From: Fragilariopsis cylindrus CCMP1102
Lineage: Eukaryota; Bacillariophyta; Bacillariophyceae; Bacillariales; Bacillariaceae
DNA: 64,000 nt
Direction: 5' to 3'
Assembly: GCA_900095095.1 (NCBI GenBank)
Contig: FMBT01000343.1
Span: 186,001-250,000, forward strand
Position 1 is the stretch's first letter. Each line of letters starts with the position of its first letter. Under the pieces are notes generated by a model, which worked only from the letters and a program-made list of their open reading frames with translations, was not told where the DNA came from and did not search any database. This document shows positions 1 to 10,680 of this stretch, in pieces. The position numbers were made by a program, and so were the translations under genes.

Positions 1-1124
1 TTCTACGCGTATCGAGCAAGTCATATGTCTTTGCTGTATGTAGCTCAATTTGTTGACAATTCCATACCTGGACGTCTGCTACGTATCGAACAAATGATCG
101 ATCCTGTAAGTCAATTTCACGTGTACTCAATTTCTTTCTTAATTCAGCACTTAAATAGGAAGGAAGAATATCCCAACAAATTCCTGGACTTGCATAGCAT
201 ATTGTAGGTCGTTTTTTATTTCTTCGTCCTTCTCGTTCAGCAACTAATAGTAAGTCAAGAGTTTCCCATCCACTGCCCAGTAAACCAATTTTTGCTCCCC
301 TTTGTGCTGCCTCCGCAACTGTTTTTCGTACCCGTTCGGGTGCCATCATTGGTCTTTTTGTATTCTTAAAAAGTTCGGTCGGTCGGAGTTCTAAGACACG
401 AGATAGGGATGTTTCCTGGAATAATTCTAATGGAGGAGGACTCCCCGTGCACCAGTTGCTATCAAAATCCCATGCTTGTATCCAATTGATGTCTGTCGAT
501 CCGTCAAAAATCGAAGTGTCTTCGACGGTGGATCAAATTCAACAACAGTATCACGATAATGATCAAGATTTTTGTTGATATTGTTACTACCATTGTTATT
601 GTTTTCCCTCCTCTTTTCGAGGAATGCAATGGATCTACGATTGCTATCGTAGCGTGTGGACATTTCTTTTGTAGAGTTTTCAGAGCACTTTGACCCGCAT
701 TACCAAATCCAACAATAACGAAATCATATAATGTAACAGTGTTGTTGACATTATTAGTTTCCGAATCCTCGTCTTGTACTGTAGCACTACTTTTATCAGT
801 AATAGAAGAAGTAGGTCCCGAATAAGTAGTACTGGCATTAATATTAGTATCCCTGGTGATATCAGCAGCTTCGAGTGATGTTCTATTTATTGAGCCCAAG
901 GAAAGAGAAATGTTGGATAATATTGAGCTCAACATATGTGATGATAATTGAAGACAATTATTGCAATCGTTGTAATTAAGTTTTATTTCTTCCGACGACG
1001 ACGACGACGACGACGATAGCAGTTGGCATCCGACTAGTGATCCTCCCACACATAAGATATGTAGACGAGTGTTGTTATTGTTGTTGAATCGCCCACCATG
1101 ACGAAGCAAACGCTTTGTGTACAT
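1..1124 (-). CDS. AIF-like mitochondrial FAD/NAD oxidoreductase, partial, frame-disrupted
   Basis: This resembles apoptosis-inducing factor (AIFM1-type) flavoproteins, which sit in the mitochondrial intermembrane space and bind FAD and NADH. The N-terminus is basic and then hydrophobic (MYTKRLLRHGGR), as for a mitochondrial presequence. A Rossmann motif follows (YDFVIVGFGNAG), then ILIATGARG, and further on IGLLGSGWETLDLL, the second dinucleotide-binding site. The start is the ATG at 1124. The coding sense continues to position 1, so the C-terminal part lies outside the window. The frame changes twice: near 604-620 (from the first Rossmann frame to the frame with NNNNGSNN) and near 440-447, just after ATGARG. 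Both lie in short G/A or G runs with no room for an intron. They may be homopolymer sequencing errors or early decay. The family call is fairly sure; whether the gene is intact is not. Confidence 0.7.
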
Positions 1125-1705
1125 AATAGTACTATTGCTTTATAAACTCTATGTTATTTTTTACACGCTGATATCGATAGACTCTCCGCCTATGACTAAA
1201 ATCATACTTTCCTTGTTCATAGGTATAATACTTCCTTCCCTTCTCCCTTTTCCGATTTTGCTTTATTGCTATCATGCATCAGAACAATAATAGCCACCGA
1301 TCGATCAATTAATGTTTGATGACAGCATGTTTTGATGATTCATTCAGTCATGGATGGATCATGACTCAAACATCCACGTCTGACCGCGCGGAGTTCAATT
1401 TCTATTGTGTGGTGATGGTGTACAGTAACTACTAGTAATACATACCGCACGAATTAAAGGTACATGTAATACTGCACTTGTACTTGGAGCTACAGTAAGT
1501 AGGCATTGGCGTTAATACTATCAAGTCGCTCACACTGTAAGTAAGGTGAAGATTTGTATTGAACAAGTGACACACAACATTGTAAGAGATATATAATATT
1601 TCTACCAGAATATAGCAAGAGTTCATTCCATCTAAACCGCCAGCATCATCATCATCATCATCATCATCTTCGTCAACGACAACAACAACAACATCAACAT
1701 TAAAC
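1125..1705. other. Divergent intergenic region, AIF-like / NAA50
   Basis: This AT-rich gap lies between two divergently transcribed genes and should hold both promoters. The only structure I see is an (ATC)n run near 1645-1668, inside the probable NAA50 leader. No clear core-promoter motif was identified. Confidence 0.4.
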
Positions 1706-2443
1706 ATGGGAAGAGATTTGAAAGTAGAATTCGGGAGAATCAATGAAGATAATATCGAGCAAGTAAGTACTGAATAGTACATGTTACATGTACGCAAAAA
1801 AATAATAACGATTGATTGATTAATTGTGCTTCGCCCTCCCTCCTCGACCATGGTGGTCTTACATTTTATCGTAAACTTACACAATTCCATCTATATATCT
1901 ATTTACCTATCTGTTTTTGTTCTTGTGTGAAAGTTACGAAAAGTAAACTTGGCATGTTTTCCTGTCCAATATCAAGAAAGTTACTATAAGGATGTTCAAG
2001 ATAGTAAGGGAGATGGATTATGTAAATTTGCCTACTGGAATGGTTTCGTTGTTGGTGCTGCATGTGCTCGGATAGAACCTCTCAATAAAGATGACAAAAA
2101 TAAAGGTACAGACAAAGATAAAACAAATGATGATAATGACAATGGCGCCGATAACAAAAAACAAAGGATTTATATCATGACATTAGGTGTATTGGCTGCC
2201 TATCGTGGTCGTACTATTGGTGCACAATTAATTCAATCGATATTAGATCATTTTGAAAATCATATGATGGATCCGGAACTGAAAAATGTTGTTGAAATTA
2301 CCTTACATGTACAAATTTCCAATGATGATGCAATTAAATTTTATACAGAAAAATTTGGTTTTGAAAAAGGTGATATAATTGAAAATTATTATCGTCGTAT
2401 CGATCCACCCCATTGTTATAAATTATTTAAAAAATTGAGATAA
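1706..2443 (+). CDS. NAA50: N-alpha-acetyltransferase 50 (NatE catalytic subunit), two exons
   Basis: This GNAT-fold enzyme acetylates protein N-termini (Met-hydrophobic ends) on or near the ribosome using acetyl-CoA. Exon 1 is 1706-1762 (begins MGRDLKVEFGRINEDN). The intron is 1763-1933 (GTAAGT...AAG, 171 nt), and exon 2 is 1934-2443, giving 188 residues. The splice restores the family pattern: LRKVNLACFPVQYQESYYKDV reads across the junction region and matches the FPVSYNDKFYKDV part of animal NAA50. Also visible are the core strand YIMTLGVLAAYR, the acetyl-CoA loop RGRTIGA, LHVQISNDDAIKFY and NYYRRIDPPHCY. An acidic Lys/Asp/Asn-rich insert of about 30 residues sits before the core strand and is absent from animal homologues. 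The call is strong; the start is supported by the splice and by homology. Confidence 0.9.
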
Positions 2444-2909
2444 ATTAAAAAAAAACAGAAACAAAAGATGATGCTACATCATAGGAAGAATAAAAAGAGG
2501 AAGAAATAGAAAAAAAATGACGACGAAGATGATACAATATAATAGTGACGATGGCGACAACTTATTCACAATCATCCATACTACAAGAAGGAATTTGGAA
2601 ACAAGTGGGAAAAGGAAGTTGTTATTGCATACCATTTTTCACCTCTTGTAATATTGTTAATCGACTGAGTTCTGTAGTTTTTGCTAAATTGAAATTTTCT
2701 GAGCGATTCATGATTGATGTGTAGCTATTATGATATGTTATGAAATTTGTATTATGTTCAGTACAGTACACTTTTCTCCCGACTAACGTTAAAATAAAAA
2801 TAAATAAGTGCAATTGTAGATATAGTCTATAATAATAGTACTGCATCGTAGTAGCGAATCAACCCTTTGTTTCATGAGTTAGTATTTTATTTGTCTATTT
2901 ATTCATGAA
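2444..2909. other. Convergent intergenic region
   Basis: This is the shared 3' flank of NAA50 and the aminotransferase on the opposite strand. It is A-rich just after the NAA50 stop. I see no gene and no strong repeat. Confidence 0.4.
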
Positions 2910-4430
2910 TTAGGCTCGCTTGTCATGAACGAATTTCTTCAGTCTTTCCATACCAAGATCGAACTCGTGATCACTTGCCGCTGTGAATACACAACGGAAA
3001 AATCCAGGTAATTCATTTTTCATACTATCTCCAGGTGTGAATAGTAGTCCATAATCTTGCAATAATTCTAAATATAATTTTCGTTCACGTTCACCTGCAG
3101 TTCCTTCCTTGGGTAAGAATTTGGAAAAATCCATCCAACAAAATAGTCCAGCCGTTCCATTCAGATGTGGGATATCCAATTCATTCAAACAGGACTGCCA
3201 TGCATCACCTCGTTGACGTATACGACGTTGATTCTCTTCTAGAAATTCATTCGTCCATGATGTCATAGAAGAAGACGACGACGATGATGATTTCGCTGTC
3301 ATCATATCTTCGACCAAAAGCTGAGTTTGCGATGAAACACTACACAAATCGTTGAGTTTTTGAAGTGGAAGTCGAATTTCCTGATTTTCCGAATACAAAA
3401 CTCCAACGCGTAGTCCAGACAGGGCAAAATCTTTGGAAAGTGCGTAGACTAGATGGACGTAAGGTCCAAGACCCAATCCCTTGTCGGACGAGGTTGATGC
3501 CGATGATGATGAAGACGCCAATTTTAGTGCCGATGAAAAGTCCGCCGTATCCTTTCGATAAACGCTTCCGGCATAAATTTCGTCACTGATTAAATGAATT
3601 TTGTTCTCACGGCACCAGTCAATCGTTTCTTTGATAACATGGGGTGGATAACAAATTCCCAACGGATTTTGAGGATGACTTATCAAAAGAATACGAGGCT
3701 CAATACCAAGGTCGTTTATTGATTTTTCTTTGGCGGCATCGAGCGCCGCTCGAGTAAGGTAGTATGCATTGGGTGACGGGCTGCTATCATCATCACTGAT
3801 GCTGCTACAACCAGAATATTCCATAGTCGGTACTGGTATCACCTCTAAGCCTGCTCTTGAACCAAGATCGAATTCGAACGCAGCGTAATAAGGCAATGGG
3901 ATCATAACACCCTGTCCCGGTTCAGCCAACGACACACATAAATTTTCTAAAACAGCGTTACATCCCGCGCCCACAACAATCCCTTCCGGATCAAGAGAAC
4001 CATTCGAATCATCTAGGTCTAATAGATCCTCTAAATAATTGGTCACTGCTAGACGTAACGGTTCTCGTCCATGCGTCGGTTGGTAATAAATAGCATCAGC
4101 TGGAAATGCCTTTCTTGATTTCGAAAATTCGGTAAGGGCTGGAACTAGTAAATCCTCTAGCATTTGATTTTCGGCAACACTCAATTGAAGGGCACCATTT
4201 GGGGCTATTGATTGACAATATTTCGTCACAGCCCTAGCATCAGTCAAATACGACGGTAACAGGGAGACAGCACGACCAGCACGAGATGAACTAAGGGTCG
4301 TATTATCGGCCTCATCGCGATGAACCATATTGATGGCCGTGGTGCTTCGATACGTACGGTAAGAATTCAATAAAAGTTGGGTAGGCCTGCTATGGATTGT
4401 GAGCGACAGTATCGATCTGGTTGTCCTCAT
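2910..4430 (-). CDS. Class I/II PLP aminotransferase, ACC-synthase-like, probably mitochondrial
   Basis: This is a pyridoxal-phosphate enzyme of fold type I, closest in pattern to 1-aminocyclopropane-1-carboxylate synthase and its alanine-aminotransferase-like relatives. Visible motifs are YYQPTHGREPLRLAV, GIVVGAGCNAVLENL, the PLP pocket SHPQNPLG, LISDEIYAGSVY, and the Schiff-base lysine in YALSKDFALSGLRVG. The arginine expected to bind the substrate carboxylate lies in the C-terminal part (GFFRCVF). I chose the ATG at 4430, which starts an Arg/Ser/Thr-rich, acid-poor stretch (MRTTRSILSLTIHSRPTQ) like a mitochondrial presequence. An upstream ATG at 4496 is in frame but adds nothing recognisable, and an ATG at 4328 would remove the presequence. 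Serine-rich insertions interrupt the domain twice. Whether the product is a true ACC synthase, an aminotransferase or a C-S lyase cannot be told from sequence. Confidence 0.82.
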   Translation of the reverse strand: MRTTRSILSLTIHSRPTQLLLNSYRTYRSTTAINMVHRDEADNTTLSSSRAGRAVSLLPSYLTDARAVTKYCQSIAPNGALQLSVAENQMLEDLLVPALTEFSKSRKAFPADAIYYQPTHGREPLRLAVTNYLEDLLDLDDSNGSLDPEGIVVGAGCNAVLENLCVSLAEPGQGVMIPLPYYAAFEFDLGSRAGLEVIPVPTMEYSGCSSISDDDSSPSPNAYYLTRAALDAAKEKSINDLGIEPRILLISHPQNPLGICYPPHVIKETIDWCRENKIHLISDEIYAGSVYRKDTADFSSALKLASSSSSASTSSDKGLGLGPYVHLVYALSKDFALSGLRVGVLYSENQEIRLPLQKLNDLCSVSSQTQLLVEDMMTAKSSSSSSSSMTSWTNEFLEENQRRIRQRGDAWQSCLNELDIPHLNGTAGLFCWMDFSKFLPKEGTAGERERKLYLELLQDYGLLFTPGDSMKNELPGFFRCVFTAASDHEFDLGMERLKKFVHDKRA

Positions 4431-5277
4431 AATAGTTGCGATGCTAGTGCAGTCTCCTATCTTTGATGTTGTAATAGAAGTATTGGTCTTGTACAATAGA
4501 GTCGATCGAGTGTTGAGTGATAGTGTACAGATAGCTGTAATAAAGCAACAGACAAGGATTTTCTTAGAAACAACAATTTTGTCAAAATATGACGAGGAGG
4601 ACAGACGAAGGAATTGTGTATTTTAGTCCCGCGAATCTTATGTAGGAACCACGACTCTGTTGACAACAAGAGAGGTGACAAGGAAGGTACAGTAATGTAT
4701 AAGCAATAGCAGCAGCAGTAGCAGTAGCAGTAGTAGTAGTAATAATAGCAATAGCAATAGCAATGGCAATGGCAATGGCAATGGCAATGGCAATGGCAAT
4801 GGCAATGGCAATGGCAATGGCAATGGCAATGGCAATGGCAATGGCAACATCATCAACAACAGCAACAGCAACATCAACAGCAACAAATGTATGATGCATC
4901 AAAAGTGCCATTCCTATCTTCAGGGTAGTCACCTCACCACTTTTTCATTTTCAGCATAACAAAACAATTCCATCCTCTGTGGACCAAGGAATATTTAGAT
5001 AGTTTGAAACTGATTCTTTTTCTACCTAATGAATTGAATGACAGGCTATGCAACATTGATAGCATATTATGAAGATATTAAATTAATTAAGGGGGAAATA
5101 TATAATAATATATTATAATCAACTGTTCCTTTAGAATAATTTCTATTACTATATTTGCATTACGTAATTAATTATTGTCCTCTACTTTTATCTCTAATCT
5201 ATATCTCTAATAATATGTTGTGTCGTACTGTACTCGAGAGAAAAACGAAATGTTATACTCCCGTTTTTCTTCTTCTT
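4431..5277. other. Intergenic region with hexanucleotide satellite
   Basis: Apart from the GCAATG repeat listed separately, this gap is AT-rich. It has short (TAT)n stretches near 5100-5120. It separates the aminotransferase 5' end from the 3' end of the first RVxF-family paralog. No gene is supported. Confidence 0.4.
4741..4846. repeat. (GCAATG)n / (GCAATA)n hexanucleotide microsatellite
   Basis: About 17 tandem six-base units run here, the first few with A and the rest with G at one position. They are followed by related CAACAN units. Because six is a multiple of three, the repeat leaves several frames open (Ala-Ile or Leu-Pro dipeptides). Those frames are not genes. Confidence 0.95.
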
Positions 5278-5886
5278 TCATGAAAATAATATTTTGGCGT
5301 CCTCACTTTCTACCCAGAACGGATGAATGAGTTCTCCTGTTTTTGCATCCATATACATTTCATCGTCTTCTAAAACAGATTCCCATTGCATTCCTTCTGC
5401 TTGATATTCTATTTGATTTCGATATGCATTCTCTCGAATTTCGTCTGTATCACTCCACATAGTACGTTTAATACGTTCCGTATATCTCTTGTGAGAAGCG
5501 ATTGGTTTCTCTTTAACGATACTATTGAAACGAACTAATCGTTTTCGACTTAGTCTCCGAACATGCCCCTTTTTGTTGTTATGTTCTTCTTTACTATCAT
5601 TAAGGCGTCGTCGTATTGGCGCATCATTGCTCAGTAAGTTATTGACGCTTATGTGTTCTCGTTTCTCGGGATCCCGGTTCGCTGGTTTTTGTATTCCAAG
5701 AGTATGAAGCAGGCGAGCACGAATTAAGCCGTCCCTAGATTCTTTCTTGTGGTCTATCGCAGGCATTGTTGTCGTCGTCGTTTCTTTTTCGTTTTGACTA
5801 CTCCTTTTTGTCCAATAGTCTTTGCATATATCTGTTTTAATGACTTCAGCGTTGAAAATCAGATTAACCGTTCGTTTTGTTTTCAT
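5278..5886 (-). CDS. RVxF tandem family, paralog 1 (uncharacterised)
   Basis: This is a 202-residue protein of unknown function and the first of four related genes on this strand. Two conserved blocks stand out. The first is RARLLHTLGI (residues 56-65). The second is a C-terminal domain (about 116-192) that begins RLVRFNSIV and continues with YTERIKRTMW, EIRENAYRNQIEYQAEG, then EDDEMYMD and GELIHPFWV. The start RLVRF fits the RVxF docking consensus for protein phosphatase 1, which is an inference. The region between is basic and low in complexity. The ATG at 5886 gives the full length; the in-frame ATG at 5766 (MPAIDHKK) keeps both conserved blocks and is an alternative start. No signal peptide or membrane segment is seen. 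Confidence 0.72.
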   Translation of the reverse strand: MKTKRTVNLIFNAEVIKTDICKDYWTKRSSQNEKETTTTTMPAIDHKKESRDGLIRARLLHTLGIQKPANRDPEKREHISVNNLLSNDAPIRRRLNDSKEEHNNKKGHVRRLSRKRLVRFNSIVKEKPIASHKRYTERIKRTMWSDTDEIRENAYRNQIEYQAEGMQWESVLEDDEMYMDAKTGELIHPFWVESEDAKILFS

Positions 5887-7258
5887 TTTTCTAGCTGAGA
5901 AATTTCTAGTTAAAGAAAATGTATCACCCTCATCTCATGATGACATGGGTTTATGTTGTACACGTCGTCTTTCTCGTTAAATGTTTACGTGATCAAGCGA
6001 CACAAAACTTCTTGCATTTTCATCTAAATTCAACTCCGAAAGATGTTGTTGTGTAAAGACGTGGTTCACGATAAATTGCTTTCCGGAGCGAAGAAACTTA
6101 CGTGTACAGTAAGGCTAGCATTTGAAGTGTGAAAATAAGACACCACGAGTGAATAATACGCACAAATAATGAGCGCGACCGACTACTAAGCTCACATTTC
6201 TAGTAAACACTATTTACTACATATATATTATTTAGTTATTAGGAAGTCTTAAGTCTAGTGAGCCTTAGGCATTTATAGATATTATGCTACTGTGATCTGT
6301 GCTTTATTTTGCTGTCTGTTTTTAGATGGTGTAAATGCTTGCTTCAATGTTGAGGATAACAATGGCTCTTTATGGATTATTTCACAAAAGCAATCTCTCC
6401 GCTCCGAATCCCTGACTGCCTCTACCTTTTGCTACTGATACCATGCTATTTTTATCTGGGGAGTTCTGCATCCTTGCCTTCTTCTTCTTCCATGTAGTGA
6501 TACACCACTGCTTATCTTTTTGCTCGTGTTGCTGTGCCGTGCTGTGTATCAATATCATTGTATAATATCTTTTGACTATCATATACAACATTGCCAACTC
6601 ACTCATTGAATAAGTATTTGGCCTCACTTTGTTTCATTTAGCTGAAAAATTGCTGAGGGATCAGGCAGCTGCAAGCAAGCAAGTGTACACCACAGAACTG
6701 AAAGATACTATTAAACTTTCCTATAATTGTTAGTAGTACATGCACTCACTCCTGCTTGTACAAACGCCAATCTAATTCATTTAGTTATATTGTGTGGAAG
6801 TGTAATAAATATTGGGCCTAAGATTAATTCCTAGAATACGCCTACTTACTTGTGAATACTATGATGATGTATTGAGAAGTATTCATACTAGCTAGTATTC
6901 AATATAATTCTTTTTGTTTAATGGTATAAAGCTTATTTTATTTTTACATTAGTATTAGAAACATATATATGTTCTGTATACTGTATAGTGTACATCAGTA
7001 TGAACGAAGCAACTTAAACTTAACTTAATGCTGCTAGATATTATGTACATATCAATTAATTCGATGGAAGCACATCTGTAATGTATCCATTGTATTGATT
7101 GATACTGTTCATACTGTAATCGATGAGAATATTTATATATTATGTGCAATGGTATGGAAATACCTGATCCTCTTTCGATTTCGAAGTCTACTGTAGTACA
7201 ATGATATCATCCGTTATCCCCGATCATTGTGCTTACAGTAGTAGCAGTAGTTATCTCA
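5887..7258. other. Intergenic region between paralogs 1 and 2
   Basis: A gap of nearly 1.4 kb, AT-rich, with many stops in all frames. It should hold the promoter of paralog 1 and the 3' region of paralog 2. I see no gene, no transposon end and no strong repeat. Confidence 0.4.
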
Positions 7259-7747
7259 TCATTGGTACCCAACGACGTGAACAGGATGAATAAATTCCAT
7301 TGAACCAGTATCAAGATACATCTGATCTTCTTCAAGGACGTATTGTGCACTCCATCCCTCAAATGCAAATTCTCTTGCATTTCTTCGTGCATTCTCTCTA
7401 ATTTCTTTACCATTTGACCAGATCAATCTTTTCACTCGATCAGAATAATCAAGATGGGATGGGATTGGCATTGATTTGACAACCGTATTGAATTGTATAC
7501 TACGAGCACGAGAATCATGCAACTCAGCTTTGCAACCACCACCGCCACAATGATTCTTCAATGGAACTTCTTGCGTTGATTCATTGAGAAGATTTCTTCG
7601 ATGCTTGTTAAGCATTTTGCTTGATGGTGATTCCGAAGAATTAATACCGAGACTTCGTATCAGGCGATAACGGATCTGATCGTCGCTTCTTCTTCTCATG
7701 CTGCTTAAATCAAACGAATTACCCGTATTTGTACTTGTATTTATCAT
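7259..7747 (-). CDS. RVxF tandem family, paralog 2 (uncharacterised)
   Basis: At 162 residues this is the shortest member of the cluster. It has the same order of parts: RYRLIRSLGI (26-35), then the C-terminal domain from RSIQFNTVV (82) through MPIPSHLDYSDRVKRLIW, EIRENARRNAREFAFEG, LEEDQMYLD and FIHPVHVVG (about 159). RSIQF fits the RVxF pattern with Ile at the hydrophobic position. The GE of the GELIHP block is changed here (SMEFIHP). The N-terminus is short and has no targeting signal I can recognise. Its function is unknown. It probably arose by tandem duplication, since all four members share strand and domain order. Confidence 0.72.
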   Translation of the reverse strand: MINTSTNTGNSFDLSSMRRRSDDQIRYRLIRSLGINSSESPSSKMLNKHRRNLLNESTQEVPLKNHCGGGGCKAELHDSRARSIQFNTVVKSMPIPSHLDYSDRVKRLIWSNGKEIRENARRNAREFAFEGWSAQYVLEEDQMYLDTGSMEFIHPVHVVGYQ

Positions 7748-8419
7748 GATGTTGTGTATGGTTCTATATGATTTGATGTGGTTTCTATGTAGGAAGCTTT
7801 TCTGTTTTAACGTTGTTTAAGATTATGACAGTACAGATTATATCAATATAGTCGATGTGAATGCATAAACAACCGCTAGGTAGAGAGCTTTTAGAGGGTA
7901 TCTATCGTTAGCGTTGTTACCGTGTCAGACCCAGTAAGAAAAGGTGTGGAAGAAATTCCGTTGTAATTAAGAATTCAGAACGTTTTGAAGTGTGACTTCT
8001 CTGTTTCTACCGGATGCACTGTGCATGTGAAACTTCATGACATCAATTGGAACTTACGTTGCTTGCTAGTAATTATTGCTGTGATCTCATTCATTCAGTG
8101 TTATGTGGTTTGAATACAATCATCATCAGTAACACGAGGCTTTACAGAACAAATATGTCACAAAAAAAGAATTTCGGAATTCACGCGCTACTACTATCGG
8201 ATGACGTGAAAATTCAGCTTCGTATTTTGTGCTCTTCTTCTCGAAGAAGGTTCATTATTCTAATAGATCATTCACAAAAATCACAGGCAAATTCAGAATT
8301 TAATTTCCGATTGACTCACTCGACTAACATTTTCGAGTTTTCACCTTCGAACACGACAGTGAGAATAAAACAGAACAGAAATAAAAACACCAAGGCATCA
8401 AAACCTCAATAAAATGAGT
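7748..8419. other. Intergenic region upstream of paralog 2
   Basis: This lies between paralog 2 and the decayed gene on the + strand. A 121-codon open frame at 8047-8412 (with an ATG at 8155) has no recognisable domain. It may be chance or the oldest 5' part of the neighbouring pseudogene. Confidence 0.35.
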
Positions 8420-9329
8420 TGTCGGAACAAAAGCAAGTTCATATAGAGCAGCAGGAAGAATACCTCGTCGGAATTGTAGAAGCTTTTGGAACAACACAAA
8501 ATATCTTTGATAAGAACTTCGATATTCCGAAAAAAAAATGTCCATGTCGTGGAAGATGAGATAAAGGCTTGGAAAGAAATGGAATGAGACGCGGAATGAC
8601 TTTAAGAAGCGGAGTAAAAATGATCGAAAAGAACTTTCCGAAACAAATTCAGTCGAACAGTTTCTGGCCGATGTAATTCTCTCGCCTGGTTTCGAAAATA
8701 TTGACTGCTGTGTGTCCAGTCGCTCCGACTATAAAAGGAACCACGGAAGAGTAGGCAACATACGAAGAGAAGTGAAGAAGACTGGGAAGAATTTAGTTCC
8801 AGTACTATATGAAAAGGAGAATAATCCCCGTGCTAATATTCAAGAAATTTCTCATCCACTGCAGCAATCCGCGATAGTCTCTAGAAGAGTCCTTAATGAA
8901 TATAATGAGCGAAATTTTAACAACGAACATGTTTGGGCTCGGAGTATCAAACTTGGTCATATACCAGACAGGTCAAACGAATATGTCATCAATGAAAAGA
9001 AGGAAGAAAGGTCTGGCAGCAGCAGCAGCAACATCAAAACAAAAACCAAAACCAAAAAAATCATTGGATGTCCTGATAATGGTTATTACCCTAAATTGAC
9101 ACCATTATTATTCAGAAAACCAACGGTGATGATCGAATGCAAATCCAGTCGCGATTTGCTAATACCGAATCGATTCAACGAGATAAAGGAGATGCATGGA
9201 GCAGGGATCAAACATCAGACCGGAAAATATGAGACGACAAACGGTGGTGGTCGAAGGAATGGTCTCATGTATGCCATCCATCTGGATAATTGTTTGTATA
9301 CATGATGATAGACAATAATCGTCCAGAAC

Positions 9330-9365
<36 letters not shown>

Positions 9366-10390
9366 TTTGAAGGCGAAGGAAGTACTTATGAGACTATCCG
9401 AATCACGGATGCTTTCCTGATGACACATCGTGATTATTGAAAAGCCTGGGCATCCTTTTCCTAGGAAGTTCGACAAGATAAATACCTTCTTGACCAAAAC
9501 CTAAACTTTAAACTATCAGTGTCGAAACCGTGCCAGGTCGTGGTGGTGGAAACGATGGTTGTAACGATAACGATAAAATCGATGAAAGCGCTAGCAGTGA
9601 TAGGGGTCACCAATGCCTTCGTAGTGATGGTGCTAAGGACAATGGCAAGAGAGAACACCAAGAATCAAGCTAACCCCCGGCCACAAGAAATACTTCTACC
9701 AAACGTACAAGAAGCTCAACGGAACAAAAGTAAGAAGACACGAATTTTACCTCCGATGTTCCAACATTGCACTCATCTCCGAAGCGCAATATATTATTTG
9801 TTACATCCAGTGCAACAAATGGCATTAACAATATGACGATTGCTTTGAGTTCGAGCATGGATTCAAAGTACCTTTTCTCAAGGAACTTATCTTTGCAGTG
9901 AGCAATGCCATTGGTTAGGGAAGTAACGGAGACGTCTTTGAAACTGCATATGATGGTGAGAAAGTTGCAGTAAAGCAGTTCGACTTGTCCAAGAATTTTG
10001 AATGTTAAGAGCGAGAATTAGAAGCCTAGATGCATCTAGGGAAGACGGCATGGGGGACGTTTGTTCCAAAAATGAAATTCAGGTTTGCTTTGTTGGACGA
10101 GCTGGGCACACAAGTAGAAGACTACTATAAAAGCGGAGTTGGGAATATATTGACGCAGCTCGATATTGTGTACAACTTTACGTACCATGATTCCGATGAC
10201 ACAAAATTGATTCGTGTAGACGATAGGGAGCTCGTCATCAATTTATATTATTGGGAGAAAATACGAGACTAGATAAAAATCGGGGCAAGACTTGTGGATA
10301 AATCGTCGGAAGAAAGATACCGCTATATAAATATGTGTTATTTGGCAGCACATCCCTATCTGGAAGAAACTAACAGTCGAACCTACTAAA
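8420..10390 (+). pseudogene. Decayed gene, possibly protein-kinase-like
   Basis: Several open segments in different frames follow each other on the + strand and look like one broken gene. The longest, 8565-9305, is hydrophilic (VEQFLADVILSPGFENIDC, then a basic region, then KPTVMIECKSSRDLLIPNRF). Around 9900-10020 another frame reads GDVFETAYDGEKVAVKQFDL. This resembles the glycine-rich loop and VAVK lysine strand of a protein kinase N-lobe and is interrupted by stops. A last segment, 10030-10272, begins MHLGKTAWGTFVPK. Frames also change near 8545 and between 9305 and 9900. An intact relative should exist elsewhere in the genome if the kinase reading is right. Introns could explain part of the break-up, but the stops beside the kinase-like motif argue for decay. 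Confidence 0.45.
9333..9361. repeat. (TA)n microsatellite
   Basis: An uninterrupted run of about 14 TA units inside the decayed gene region. Confidence 0.95.
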
Positions 10391-10680
10391 AATATATTTG
10401 AATTGAATTGTGAATGAATAATAGATAGAAATAATAGATAGATATTCTGTACAATTGTAGTAGCGAAATTTTATATAGCATTACATTATTCCGTTTTTAA
10501 TTTTAAAAAGACATATATAGTATATAACATAGATTTATTTGTGCAGAGAATCAATCGGACAGACTGATTTGATTCGATTGACTTGAGAAGAACATAACAG
10601 TAAGGATAGAATGAAAAAGTAATATAAAAACGTACGTATGATATCTCATGTCGAGCAGAGAATTGTAAGATTCATTCAAA

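Noticed and set aside
1432-1890. 152-codon open frame on the minus strand
   Set aside because: It is antisense to the leader, first exon and intron of NAA50, and its Asp/Val run comes from the ATC/AAC trinucleotide repeat.
4582-4932. Open frames of repeated Ala-Ile and Leu-Pro on the minus strand
   Set aside because: They are translations of the GCAATG hexanucleotide satellite, which has no stop in several frames.
6861-6880. Possible box C (ATGATGA) of a C/D snoRNA
   Set aside because: No box D at a suitable distance and no terminal stem could be found; the word is common in repeat-rich DNA.
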